A DNA stretch of 64,000 nucleotides from DASQPR01 sp963797675 (GCA_963797675.1 CAWCQQ010000013.1:315138-379137), one strand, 5' to 3'; shown: positions 30,176-39,715, counted from the stretch's first letter. Notes: generated by a model not told the origin, from the sequence alone. Translations and numbers: made by a program.

Positions 30176-31201
30176 ATGGACATCGGTGTCGTCTTCCAGC
30201 TCGACCCGCCCGCGCGGCAGATCGTCGAGTACGCCGTCGCGGCCGAAGCGGCCGGCTTCACGCACGTCTGGTCGTTCGACTCGCCCCTGCTGTGGCAGGA
30301 GCCGTACGTGATCTACAGCGCGATCCTCGCGAACACGTCCCGGGTGATCGTCGGCCCGATGGTCACCAACCCGAGCACCCGCGACGTCACCGTCACCGCG
30401 AGCACGTTCGCGACCCTCAACGAGATGTACGGCAACCGCACGATCTGCGGCATCGGCCGAGGCGACTCCGCCCGCCGTGCCCTCGGGCAGGCGCCGGCGC
30501 CGCTGGCCGAGCTACGCGACTCCGTGCACGTCATTCGCGAACTCGGCAACGGCCGGTCGGTGACCTATCAGGGCACGTCCGTTCAGCTTCCGTGGGTGTC
30601 CGACGAGGCCCGGCTGGAGGTCTGGGTGGCCGCGTACGGGCCGAAGGCGCTCGCTCTCACCGGCGAGGTCGCGGACGGGTTCATCCTGCAGCTCGCCGAC
30701 GTCGACATCGCCGAGTGGATGATCCACGCGGTGCGTACCGCGGCCGAGCGCGCCGGACGTGATCCGATGTCGATCAAGTTTTGCGTGGCCGCGCCGGCGT
30801 ACGTCGGGACCGACCTTGCCCACATGCGCGACCAGACCCGATGGTTCGGTGGCATGGTCGGCAACCACGTCGCCGACATCGTCAAGCGCTACGGCGACAG
30901 CGGTGCCGTCCCGCCGGCGTTGACCGACTACATCAGAGGTCGCGACGGCTACGACTACGCAGAACACGGCCGGGCCGGGAACACCCACACACAGTTCGTG
31001 CCGGACGAGATCGTCGACCGGTTCTGCGTACTCGGGCCGGCGTCGGCGCATATCGACCGGCTGACCAAACTCGCCCGGCTCGGTGCCGATCAGTTCGCGG
31101 TCTACCTGCAGCACGACGACAAGGACGGCACGCTCGCCGCCTACCGCGACGACGTGATCCCGGCGCTGTCAGCCGGCTTCGAACCGCTCCTTGGCGGCTA
31201 G
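30176..31201 (+). CDS. LLM-class F420-dependent oxidoreductase of the pyrimidine cluster
   Basis: An intact 341-residue luciferase-like monooxygenase-fold protein: MDIGVVFQLDPPARQIVEYA, THVWSFDSPLLWQEPYVIYS, IVGPMVTNPSTRDVTVTAST and GIGRGDSARRALGQAP. This is the subgroup often found beside hydantoinase genes in actinobacteria (TIGR03842-like, from memory). It probably uses F420 or a flavin. By context it could be the redox step in pyrimidine-base breakdown, but that is inference. RBS AGGAGCGG precedes ATG 30176. The 3' end overlaps the convergent GIY-YIG-like gene by 33 bases. Confidence 0.75.
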   Translation: MDIGVVFQLDPPARQIVEYAVAAEAAGFTHVWSFDSPLLWQEPYVIYSAILANTSRVIVGPMVTNPSTRDVTVTASTFATLNEMYGNRTICGIGRGDSARRALGQAPAPLAELRDSVHVIRELGNGRSVTYQGTSVQLPWVSDEARLEVWVAAYGPKALALTGEVADGFILQLADVDIAEWMIHAVRTAAERAGRDPMSIKFCVAAPAYVGTDLAHMRDQTRWFGGMVGNHVADIVKRYGDSGAVPPALTDYIRGRDGYDYAEHGRAGNTHTQFVPDEIVDRFCVLGPASAHIDRLTKLARLGADQFAVYLQHDDKDGTLAAYRDDVIPALSAGFEPLLGG

Positions 31202-31699
31202 CACGATCCGGTGAACCTCGTCGTCGCGTACGCCGTGCAGGTTCAACGCCGGCTCGTACCGCTCGACGAGATCCGCTTCCACCTCATCGGGGTACGGGTA
31301 TCCGGCCCAGGTCAGCCGTAGGCTGCGGCGCATCCAGTTGGTCAGCCGCACCTCGTCGGCCGGCACCAGGACCGCGCCGTCCTTCCACATCGTCCGGTAG
31401 CCCTCGACCGGCATCAGCAGCCCGGCCAGCGTACGGCGTAGCGCGGAATTGCCGGACCGGCGCAGATCGGTCTTGAGAATCCGTCCGCGCAGGCTCGCCG
31501 CCGATCCGATGTACAGCAGGCGGAGATGCTTGTCGTGGTCGTTGATCAGGCCGGGCAGCTCCGGCAGCACGGTGTGGTACGCCCACCACGCGTACGCGCC
31601 GGGACCGCGGCCGATCGCTGCGGCCGCCGAGTCGCTGGACACCGGCGGCCCGCTGAGGAGCTGGTAGACGTGGTCAAGAACGCTGTCGGCATCGGTCAC
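31169..31699 (-). CDS. GIY-YIG-like small protein
   Basis: 176 residues from GTG 31699: TDADSVLDHVYQLLSGPPVS, then GAYAWWAYHTVLPELPGL and LRLLYIGSAASLRGRILKTD. The spacing of AYAWW and LLYIG, with a following Arg and a later Glu, resembles a GIY-YIG nuclease core in which the first motif reads A-Y-A. It ends with LTWAGYPYPDEVEADLVERY and EPALNLHG, also typical of GIY-YIG proteins. Whether it cuts DNA is unknown. It lies downstream of the DivIVA-like gene in the same direction (67-base gap). Confidence 0.6.
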   Translation of the reverse strand: MTDADSVLDHVYQLLSGPPVSSDSAAAAIGRGPGAYAWWAYHTVLPELPGLINDHDKHLRLLYIGSAASLRGRILKTDLRRSGNSALRRTLAGLLMPVEGYRTMWKDGAVLVPADEVRLTNWMRRSLRLTWAGYPYPDEVEADLVERYEPALNLHGVRDDEVHRIVLAAKERFEAG

Positions 31700-31766
31700 T
31701 CGACGAACGTACGCTCCCGGCTCGGCGACGGACGCCAGGACGCCACCGGAATCGCGGATCGCCGGG

Positions 31767-33311
31767 CTACTCGGCGTCGGCCGCGACTCGCTGTGGCAAC
31801 GGGTCGCGCTGTGCCGGTACGGCGATCGCGGCATTCTGCGCGGCGTGACCGAGGCCGACGGCCGGCATGTCCGTCGCGGTGTTCTCGTCGTCGTACTCGG
31901 CGTCGCCATCAGCCTCGGCGACCACCTCGACGTCGGTTTCGACGACAACCTCGACGTCCTGGCCGAGCTCCGCATCCTGATCCGTGTTGTCCACGTCCGG
32001 ATCGACGTCATCGTTCGACGGCGTGTTCTGGCTCGATGGCGGGTTCGGGTTCGACGCACCGTTCTGGTCGTGCTGGCGGCCCTGCTGGTGAACCGACTGC
32101 GGCGATCGGCGCTCGTCGGCCTCCGCCTCCTGCTGCTGCGCGACCTTCGCCGGCGCTTCGGCCGCGCCGCCGTTGGCGTCCGCCCTACTGGACAGGACGA
32201 CCCGCGGGTACTCACCGGTGGCGCCGCCGGCCGCAGCCGCCATCACGGCCGCCGAGGCCAACTCGGCGACTCGCCGCGCCTCGCGCTGCACCCGAGCGCG
32301 TACCTCCTTGGCGTGCTGCTCGGCCAACTCGGCCGACCGCCGCGCCTCCTCCAGCCGGGCCAGCTCGCTGCTCAGGTCCTGGCGGGTCTGGCCGAGGCGC
32401 TGCTGCAGTGCAGCAACCTCGCGCTCGGCGACGGCACCCTTCTGCCGTGTCTGGGCCAGTTGCTGCTGGGTACTCTGCAGATCGGCCTGCAGCTTGGCAA
32501 GCGCCTGCTGCCGGGCCGAGATCTCCTGCTGGAGCGCGGTGAGCTGCTGCTGATGCGCGGCGGCCTGCTCGTTCGCCCGGCGGCGCAGATCGGCCGAGTA
32601 CTGCTGGGTCTCGGCATGCAGCGCCGCATTCTTCTGGTCGGCCGCAGTGCGCTGGGCCTGCAGTTCCCGTTCGACGCCGGCGCGCCGCTCGGCGATCTCC
32701 CGCTCGACATTGGTCTTCCACTGCGTGACCTGCTGCTCGGTCTGAGCGCGGGCCGTCTCGACCTCCTGCACGACCTGCGCGCGTGCCGCTTCCACCAGCG
32801 CGTTCGCCTCGGCGGTGGCCTCTTCGGCCTGCTTGGCCATCAGCTCGCTGTGCTGCTTCGCCTCGGCCCCGGCCCGTTCGAGCGTGGCCTTGCTGTCGGC
32901 CAGCAGCTTGTCCGCCTGCTCCCGCGCCTCGAGGAGCATCTTCTCGGCCTCGGCCTGATGACCGTTGACGCGCTCCACGGCCGTCGTGGTGATCGCTTCG
33001 GACTGCTTCTCGGCGAGGGCCAGGATCTGGTCGACCATCGGGCCCAGGTGGCGGAACGACGCCCGTTCCACCTGCGGCGACCGCTGACGCAGGTCGGTCG
33101 CCTCGGTCTGCAGCTGCTCGAGCTGCGCGACCAGGCTCCGGATCTGCTCGAAGGCTCGCTCACGATCGGTCGCCAGCGTCGCGGCCTCGCCAGCCGCCTG
33201 GGCGACGAAGTGATCGACCTGACGTTTGTCGTAGCCACGCATGACGACCTCGAAGGTCGGCCGCGATGCGGTGTCTTCGAGCAGTGCGAACGAGTTCTCG
33301 CCGTGGGACAT
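31767..33311 (-). CDS. DivIVA-domain coiled-coil cytoskeletal protein
   Basis: An intact 514-residue protein. The N-terminus SRPTFEVVMRGYDKRQVDHF (residues about 17-37) is the DivIVA/polar-growth signature. A coiled coil of about 320 residues rich in Ala, Gln and Glu follows (EKMLLEAREQADKLLADSKA, QQLTALQQEISARQQALAKL). The tail is Asn/Ser-rich, then very acidic with many Asp-Val and Glu-Val runs (about 425-490). This architecture matches actinomycete DivIVA/Scy/FilP-type scaffolds at hyphal tips. GGAGG stands 8 bases before ATG 33311. The acidic tail is unusual and may be a partner-binding region. Confidence 0.75.
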   Translation of the reverse strand: MSHGENSFALLEDTASRPTFEVVMRGYDKRQVDHFVAQAAGEAATLATDRERAFEQIRSLVAQLEQLQTEATDLRQRSPQVERASFRHLGPMVDQILALAEKQSEAITTTAVERVNGHQAEAEKMLLEAREQADKLLADSKATLERAGAEAKQHSELMAKQAEEATAEANALVEAARAQVVQEVETARAQTEQQVTQWKTNVEREIAERRAGVERELQAQRTAADQKNAALHAETQQYSADLRRRANEQAAAHQQQLTALQQEISARQQALAKLQADLQSTQQQLAQTRQKGAVAEREVAALQQRLGQTRQDLSSELARLEEARRSAELAEQHAKEVRARVQREARRVAELASAAVMAAAAGGATGEYPRVVLSSRADANGGAAEAPAKVAQQQEAEADERRSPQSVHQQGRQHDQNGASNPNPPSSQNTPSNDDVDPDVDNTDQDAELGQDVEVVVETDVEVVAEADGDAEYDDENTATDMPAVGLGHAAQNAAIAVPAQRDPLPQRVAADAE

Positions 33312-33436
33312 GCGCCATCCTCCATACAATCGCGAACGCGCCGCAGGCGGGGTGAGACACCCGTCCGCAGTTCCGCAACGCTACCGCCGTCCCGCGTCCA
33401 CCAACACCCCCACCCCGGTCATCAATCGCCTATCTT

Positions 33437-35112
33437 TTAGTGCTGTGGCGGCTGCGGTCCGTACGCAGTGAGGAACCGGTCGCGGAACGTGTCCATCCGC
33501 CAGACCGGCGCCTGCGGTCCGGGCAGCATGCCGTCCTGCCAGCCCCAGCTGGAGATCTGGGCCAACACCGCCGGGTCGTGCGCGATGATCGAGATCGGCA
33601 CGTCGTGGTTGGCGCCTTCACCCGAGACGATCGTGGCCGGCTGGTGGTCGCCGAGGACGACGAGCACGAGGTTCGGGTCGTTGCTCGTCTGCACGAACGA
33701 GATCAGGCTGTTCAGCGAGTACTCGATCGACTGCGCCGTACGCGTCCCGGACCTGCTCGGCGTTGCGCCAGACGCTGGTCGGCGGCTTGCCCTGTTGCGG
33801 CATCCCGTTGAAGATCGAGCCGTCGCCGAGCTGGCTCGGATCGACCATGTGCGGCAGCGGCGTCCACGGCGTGTGGCTGGACACGAGGTCGATCTCGGCC
33901 ATCACCGGCGCGTGGTTCGGTTCCGCCAGCTCCAGGTGCTGGAACGCCGACAGGGTGTACTGGTCCGGCATGCGTCGCGTAGCTGAAGTTCGGACCGGCG
34001 TAGCCGACGTTCTGCCCGTCATAGACCTGGTCGTAGTGGTAGAACGACTTGCCCTCGGGCCAGTCCAGCCCGTTCGACGGCACGTCGCCGACCGTACGCC
34101 AGCCGGCCCGCTTGAACGCGTCGCTGAGCGTGAACCGGTCGCTGGTGACCAGGTCGTTGTAGCGCTGCTGGTTGTCGATCCACAGCCCGGACTGCAGCGT
34201 GGAGTGGGCCAGCCAGCTGATGCCGCCGAACGTCGGCGAGGTGAGGAACGCGCTCTTCGTGGAGAACCCGGCCGCCTGCGAGCTGCGCCGTTGCCGGCCT
34301 TGAGCACCGCGTCGACGCTGCGGCGAGAACTCGAGCCCTGGACCGCGACCTGGCCGTAGCTCTCCACGAACGCGACGATCACGTCCTTGCCGCGCAGCCC
34401 GGTCAGCAGATCGGCGCCGGGGCGTTGCGGAACGGGTCGACGGCGGCCGCCTTGGCGAACGTCTGCTGGTCCTTGATGCCGGCGCGCACCTGAGCGCACC
34501 TGGTCATAGGCGAGGCCGGCCGCGCTCGTGGAGGCGATCGGCGCGCCCGGCGACGACCGCCGCGCCGAACACGGCGCAGAGCACCCAGACCACACCGAGC
34601 GCGGTGACCGTCCGGATCGAGGTGCTCCGGTGACGGGCCGCCAGCCGGACTCAGCCGCAGCACCGACAGCGGGAGCAGAACCAGCACGGCGACGACCAGA
34701 ATGCTCGCCACGACCAGAGCGGCGATCGCATCCGACCGGCCGACCGAGCAGGGTGAGCAGGCCCACGCGCCGAGTCGAAGTAGCCCCAGTCGATGACCGG
34801 GTTGAACGGCCGGCCGATGCGTCGTGAAGAAGCCCATGTCGAGGATCTTGACGATCGATCAGCAGGCCGAGCAGCAGGCCGACCAGCAGTCGCGACGATC
34901 CATCTGGCCCGCTTCGGTGGCAGGACGAGCGCGAGGCCGACGAGCACGAGCCCTTCGATCGGGATGCGGACGAACGCGCCGGGCGTGAGCCGGCTGATCT
35001 GGTTCGGCACGACCAGCGCGAACCAGACCAGCAGGCAGGCCAGGACGGTGGTCGTCCAGGCCGCGACGGTACGCACTTTCCCCCGGCGGCGTACCGGCGC
35101 CGGGGCGGTCAC
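33437..35112 (-). CDS. Membrane-anchored sulfatase/LTA-synthase-like phosphotransferase (heavily frameshifted)
   Basis: About 555 residues after bridging many indels. The N-terminal half is membrane: VAAWTTTVLACLLVWFALVV, EGLVLVGLALVLPPKRARWI and ALVVASILVVAVLVLLPLSV. The C-terminal half is an alkaline-phosphatase/sulfatase fold facing outside: GLRGKDVIVAFVESYGQVAV (metal-ligand strand), PTFGGISWLAHSTLQSGLWI, YAGPNFSYATMPDQYTLSAF, DLVSSHTPWTPLPHMVDPSQ and LVLVVLGDHQPATIVSGEGA with a GDH metal motif. Such proteins transfer or remove phospho- or sulfo-head groups on lipids or envelope polymers. It heads the left arm of the pterin/lipid cluster. GTG 35112 overlaps an upstream TGA. Confidence 0.65.
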
Positions 35113-35487
35113 CGGTTCATCGCCCGGTACGCCGGCTCGGCGAGACCATCCGCCGGATCGTCAGCCCTCTGTTCCTCGACCGACTGATCCATGGCCGTTG
35201 GATCGGCTCGGCCGTTGACTCGTCGACGTGACTGGTCCATCGACCGCCGGATTCGGCTACCTCTGAATCGTCGACCGTGGCTGGACGTCAACTGCGACCG
35301 TCTGATCTGCGACCGTCTGATCGTCGAGCAGTGCGGTTTCCGGCCGACGGATTCGTGAAGCGACGACAATCTGTGTACCCCCAACGTACTTGTCCCGATC
35401 ACTGCACGCCGCATGGATCACAGCATGCCGCCAGCGCGATCGAGGGAGTGTCTCGGCTACCAACACGTTCGCGCGACCGGGATCGGT
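35113..35487. other. Gap in the pterin/lipid cluster
   Basis: 375 bases between the phosphatidyltransferase stop and the sulfatase start. Reading leftward there is a weak open frame (about 35414 to 35109) ending MDQSVEEQRADDPADGLAEP and then MNR, with its TGA overlapping the sulfatase GTG. This may be an unrecognised small gene or a misframed extension. A 15-bp near-perfect tandem repeat (GCGACCGTCTGATC twice, about 35298-35326) lies inside. No function can be given. Confidence 0.35.
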
Positions 35488-36213
35488 TCACCACCGACCA
35501 CGATCCGGACCTGCGTCCGGCTGCCGGTGGCGCCACAGCCACCACACGTCCCGGCCGAACGACTCGGCGAGCAGAGCCAGCGCCACGCCGAGCGCGACGA
35601 CCGTCCACGACCGCGGCAGCAGATCCGCCGCGGCGAACGCCAGCACGATGCCCTGGGTCGCGGCGACGACCTTGCGCCAGTACCGCGGCGGCAGCGATCC
35701 GCGCATCCACGGCAGCAGCCAGCCGGCCGCGACGAACACGTACCGCGCAGCACCGATCGCGAGCACCCAGCCGCCGACCGACCGCGGCGACGTAGACGCT
35801 GAGCACGAGAGATCAGGAACGCGTCGACCTCCATGTCGAAGCGCGCGCCGAGCGCCGACGCGTTCCGGTGCGCCGGGCGACCCAGCCGTCGACCGCGTCC
35901 AGCACCAGCGCGACCGACGGTGAGCGCCACCAGCGTCGGCACCGGCGCCGGACGGCTGAACGCGTCGGCGATCAGCGCGGCGACGCCGCCGACGAGCGTG
36001 GCCCGGGCGAGCGTCACCCGGTCGGCCGGGCCGAACGCGGTCGGCACCGGATCGCGGCCAGGCCACGGTGCCAGCGCCGCGTGCGTGACCACCCCGCAGG
36101 CGAGCCCGACGACCCAGCCGACGCCGTCCAGGCCGACGCGTCGCGGCGAGCGCGGCGAGCAGCGCCAGCTGGCCGATCAGCCCGATCACCGGGCCGGTTT
36201 GAACCGTACGCAC
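35488..36213 (-). CDS. CDP-alcohol phosphatidyltransferase (frameshifted)
   Basis: About 240 residues with several membrane segments (VIGLIGQLALLAALAATRR, VATTLVGGVAALIADAFSR-like, VLAIGAARYVFVAAGWLLP). The family motif D-x2-D-G-x2-A-R-x8-G-x3-D-x3-D is present as DAVDGWVARRTGT, then after an indel SALGARFDMEVDAFLI, with all catalytic Asp residues kept. It would join a CDP-activated lipid to an alcohol. The C-terminus reads AESFGRDVWWLWRHRQPD. GTG 36213 follows GGAGGCGC. It diverges from the dehydrogenase gene over an 85-base gap, so the two arms probably share a promoter region. Confidence 0.75.
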   Translation of the reverse strand: MRTVQTGPVIGLIGQLALLAALAATRRPGRRRLGRRARLRGGHARGAGTVAWPRSGADRVRPGRPGDARPGHARRRRRRADRRRVQPSGAGADAGGAHRRSRWCWTRSTAGSPGAPERVGARRALRHGGRRVPDLSCSASTSPRSVGGWVLAIGAARYVFVAAGWLLPWMRGSLPPRYWRKVVAATQGIVLAFAAADLLPRSWTVVALGVALALLAESFGRDVWWLWRHRQPDAGPDRGRW

Positions 36214-36298
36214 CGCGCCTCCGTGTCTATGGGGTACTGCGGTAACACGAGGAATGCGACGGTTCGGTTCATTTCGGGATCCGGGAAGGGTGAGGCCG

Positions 36299-37284
36299 GT
36301 GTGGGGCGACGCGCTCGCGTTCTGGCTGCGCGAGCCCGGCATCGGCGAGATCCGGCCGGTGCCGCTGCCCGAGCCCGGCCCGGACGACGTCCTCGTGCGC
36401 ACGCTGCACTCCGGCATCAGCCGCGGCACCGAGACGCTGGTGTTCCGCGGCGGCGTCCCGGCGAGCCAGTACGCAGCGATGCGGGCGCCGTTCCAGGACG
36501 GCGACTTCCCGGGGCCGGTCAAGTACGGCTACCTCAACGTCGGCGTCGTCGAGCACGGGCCGCCGGAACTGCGTCGGCCGCACCGTTTTCTGCCTCTACC
36601 CGCACCAGACCGCCTACGTGGTGCCGGCGCGGCCGGTGACCGTCGTGCCCGACGACGTGCCGCCCGCGCGAGCGGTGCTCGCCGGCACGGTCGAGACCGC
36701 GGTCAACGCGCTCTGGGACGCCGCGCCGCTGCTCGGCGACCGGATCGCGGTCGTCGGCGCCGGCATGGTCGGATGCTGCGTCGCCCGCCTGCTCGCCCGG
36801 TTCCCGGGCGTCCAGCGTCACGCTGGTCGACGTCGACGCCGACACGCGCCGGCGTCGCGGCCGCGCTCGGCGTCGACTTCGCGCTGCCCGGCGACGCCGC
36901 CGGCGGCCGCGACCTGGTCGTGCACACGAGCGCGACCTCCGCCGGGCTCCAGCTGTCGCTGGACCTGCTCGGCCCGGAGGGCACGGTCATCGACCTCAGC
37001 TGGTACGGCGACGCCGACGTCACGCTGTCGCTCGGCGGCGCGTTCCACTCCGGACGCCTCGGCGATCCGGGCCAGCCAGGTCGGCATGGTCTCGCCGGCC
37101 CGGCGCGGGCGCCGCACCACGGCCGACCGGCTGGCGCTCGCCCTGGACCTGCTGCGCGATCCGGCGTTCGACGCGCTGATCACCGGCGTCGTCCCGCTTC
37201 GACGAACTGCCCGACGTCATGCCGCGGCTGGCGGCCGGGACGCTTCCGGCGCTATGCCACACCATCACCTACGGCAAAGGGTAA
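36299..37284 (+). CDS. MDR-family (BchC-like) dehydrogenase lacking the zinc cysteine (frameshifted)
   Basis: About 328 residues. Begins ALAFWLREPGIGEIRPVPLP, then LVRTLHSGISRGTETLVFRG: the catalytic-zinc Cys of alcohol dehydrogenases is replaced by Ser in SGISRGTE, as I recall for BchC-type proteins. The Rossmann part is RIAVVGAGMVGCCVARLLAR and VDFALPGDAAGGRDLVVHTS, and the end is RLAAGTLPALCHTITYGKG. Indels fall near 36575, 36815 and in the last third. The start is uncertain: GTG 36299 has GGGAAGGG upstream, and ATG 36254 is also in frame. It is the first gene of the right arm of the cluster; the QueD-like gene starts 3 bases after its stop. Confidence 0.7.
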
Positions 37285-37287
37285 ACC

Positions 37288-37687
37288 GTGTTCAGCGTGA
37301 CCGTCCGTGATCACATGATGATCGCCCACAGCTTCCGCGGCGAGGTTTTCGGACCGGCGCAACGCCTGCACGGCGCGACGTACGTCGTCGACGCGACGTT
37401 CCGGCGCGCCGCGCTCGACGCCGACAACATCGTGGTCGACATCGGCCGGGCCGCCGAGGAGCTGCGCGCGGTCGTCGGCGAGCTGAGCTACCGCAACCTC
37501 GACGACGAGCCCGCCTTCGCCGGCGTGAACACGTCCACCGAGGCGCTGGCCCAGGTGATCGCCGACCGGCTGGCCGAGCGGGTGCACGCGCGGCGCGCTC
37601 GGCGAGGCGGCGCGGGAGCTGGCCGGGATCGCGGTGACGCTGCACGAGTCGCACATCGCCTGGGCGAGCTACGAGCGGCCGCTGTGA
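37288..37687 (+). CDS. QueD/PTPS-fold protein with canonical catalytic residues lost (one frameshift)
   Basis: About 133 residues of the 6-carboxytetrahydropterin/6-pyruvoyltetrahydropterin synthase family: VRDHMMIAHSFRGEVFGPAQ, RLHGATYVVDATFR, NTSTEALAQVIADRL and TLHESHIAWASYERPL. The usual C-x-x-L-H-G-H is A24-Q-R-L-H28-G-A30 here, so the catalytic Cys and one zinc His are Ala. The usual L-D-H is L-D-D. His14 and Glu85 are kept. A classic PTPS or QueD reaction therefore seems unlikely; a related pterin or GTP-derived substrate is inferred from the neighbouring RibA and RibD-C. GTG 37288 follows the dehydrogenase stop by 3 bases. An indel lies near 37600. Confidence 0.7.
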
Positions 37688-37697
37688 CGCGCGGTGC

Positions 37698-38755
37698 ATG
37701 TGCGTCGTGCCGGACGGCATCGACGATCCGGCCCGGCCGAGCGGCGGCAACGCGTACGACCGGCGGATCTGCGCGGGCTCGCGCGCGGTCGGCTGGTCGG
37801 TGCGCGAGCACGCCGTGCCCGGCTCGCTGGCCCCGGCCCGAGACGCGGCGCGCGCGCCGCCTGGCCGGCGTGCTCGCGGGCATGCCGGACGGCGCCGTCG
37901 TGCTGATCGACGGGCTGATCGCCTCGACCGTGCCGGAGGTCCTGGTGCCCGCACGCGCGGCGGCTGCGGCTGGTCGTGCTCGTGCACATGCCGCTCGGTG
38001 ATGGGCCTGACCGACGACCGCCGTGGCGGGACGGCACGCGAGCGCGTGCTGTCCGCCGCCGCCGCGGTCGTCACGACCAGCGACTGGACCCGCCGCCGGC
38101 TGCTCGACCGGTACGCGCTGCGACCCGGCCGGGTGCACGTCGCCGAGCCGGGCGTTGACCGGCCGGCGCTGGCGACCGGAACCGCAGCGCGGCGGCGAGC
38201 TGCTCTGCGTCGCGGCGGTCACCCCGCACAAGGGGCACGACGTGCTGCTCGCGGCGCTGGCGACGGTCGCCGATCTGCCGTGGCGCTGCGTCTGCGTGGG
38301 CACGCTGGACCGCGATCCGGACTTCGTCGAGCGACTCGTCCGGCAGGCGCGCGCGGACGGCATCGAGCGATCGGGTGCGCTTCGCCGGACCGCTGGCCGG
38401 CCGACGACCTCGACGCCGCGTACGCCGCCGCGGACGTGCTGGTGCTGGCGTCGCGCGCCGAGACGTACGGCATGGTGGTCACCGAGGCGCTGGCCCGCGG
38501 GCTGCCGGTCATCGCGACGGCCGTCGGCGGCCTGCCGGAGGCGCTCGGGCCGGCAGCCGACGGCAGCCGGCCGGGCCTGCTGGTCCCGGCCGGACGACCC
38601 GGCCGCGCTCGGCTCGGCGCTGCGCGGCTGGCTCGTCGACGCCGACCTGCGCCAGCGGCTCCGGCGACGCGGCCGAACAGCGCCGTGCAGCGCTGACCGG
38701 CTGGTCGGTGACCGCCGGCCGGATCGCGGCGGTGCTGGCGGCGGTGGCCGCATGA
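37698..38755 (+). CDS. GT4-family glycosyltransferase (frameshifted)
   Basis: About 350 residues in a GT-B fold. VVPDGIDDPARPSGGNAYDR opens it in the manner of nucleotide-sugar glycosyltransferases. The middle has VVTTSDWTRRRLLDRYAL and RVHVAEPGVDRPALATGT, and the C-terminal domain has LLCVAAVTPHKGHDVLLAAL, LAAYAAADVLVLASRAETYG-like sequence, GMVVTEALARGLPVIATAVG and GLPEALG with the E-x7-E motif. Several indels occur (about 37785, 37955, 38005, 38185, 38395, 38590). The true start may be the GTG at 37684, coupled to the previous stop. The TGA overlaps the methyltransferase ATG. Confidence 0.75.
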
Positions 38756-39594
38756 CCACCGAACCCGTCCGGGTCAGCCCCGCGTGGCTGGCGCTGCGCG
38801 AGCCGGCCGACGCCGCCGCCCGCGCAGCCGACCTGGTCGAGCGCGTTCAGCCGCATCTGCCCAGCCGGCGACCGATCGGTGATCCACGATCTCGGCTGCG
38901 GCACCGGATCGATGGGCCGCTGGCTGGCGCCCCAGCTGGCCGGCCGCAGCACTGGGTCCTGTACGACTGGGACGCCGACCTGCTCGCCCGCTGCCGCCGG
39001 CATACCCGCCCGCGGTCCGCGGACGGCGCCGGCGGTCACCGTCGAGACCCGGCAGCGCGACATCACCCGGCTGGATCCGGCGACCTGGCGGGCGCGTCGC
39101 TGATCACCGCTTCCGCGCTGCTGGACATGCTCACCGCCGACGAGCTGGACCGGTTCGTCACGGCCTGCGGCCGGCGCCGGCTGCCCGGTGCTGGTGACCA
39201 TCTCCGTGATCGGTCGGGTCGATCTTGTGCCGGCCGATCCGCTGGACGGGCGCGATCGAGGACGCGTTCAATGCCCACCAGCGCCGTACGGTCGGCGGGC
39301 GACGGCTGCTCGGCCCGGACGCGGTCGACGCCGCGGCCGAGGCGTTCACCCGGCTGCGGCGCCGACGTCCTGGTGCGGCCGAGCCCGTGGCGACTCGGTG
39401 CCGACCAGGCCGCGCTCGCCGCGGAGTGGTTCGCCGGCTGGGTCGGCGCGGCCTGCGAGCAGCACCCGAGTTGAGCGGCCGAGCACGGCCGCGTACGCGC
39501 AGCGGCGCCGGACCGGCGGCCGGCAACCGGGCGGCTGCCCGTGACCGTGCACCACCACGACCTGCTGGCCGTGCACGCCGATGACCGTCGGTGA
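38752..39594 (+). CDS. SAM-dependent methyltransferase (frameshifted)
   Basis: About 280 residues. Begins MTTEPVRVSPAWLALREPAD; class I SAM motif VIHDLGCGTGSMGRWLAPQL (motif I, after an indel near 38877), then HWVLYDWDADLLAR (acidic motif II), ASLITASALLDMLTADELDR and LVTISVIGRVDLVPADPLDG. The last part reads ADVLVRPSPWRLGADQAALA, then, with further indels, RLPVTVHHHDLLAVHADDRR and TGA at 39592. ATG 38752 overlaps the glycosyltransferase stop (ATGA). The methyl acceptor is unknown; it would act on the cluster's product. Confidence 0.7.
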
Positions 39595-39715
39595 CACGAT
39601 GAACCCGTGGCACTCGGTAGCCGTGCGTATGTCTATTACAGGGAACACTGTCGACAAGCGGTACGCAGCTTGCACAGCGCCTCGGACAGCACCTTCGAGG
39701 AGATCGGGCGCCGGA

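Noticed and set aside
31845..33440. 531-codon plus-strand open frame rich in Leu and Arg
   Set aside because: It is the mirror of the Ala/Gln/Glu-rich DivIVA-like coiled coil; the reverse frame has an RBS, a DivIVA signature and heptads.
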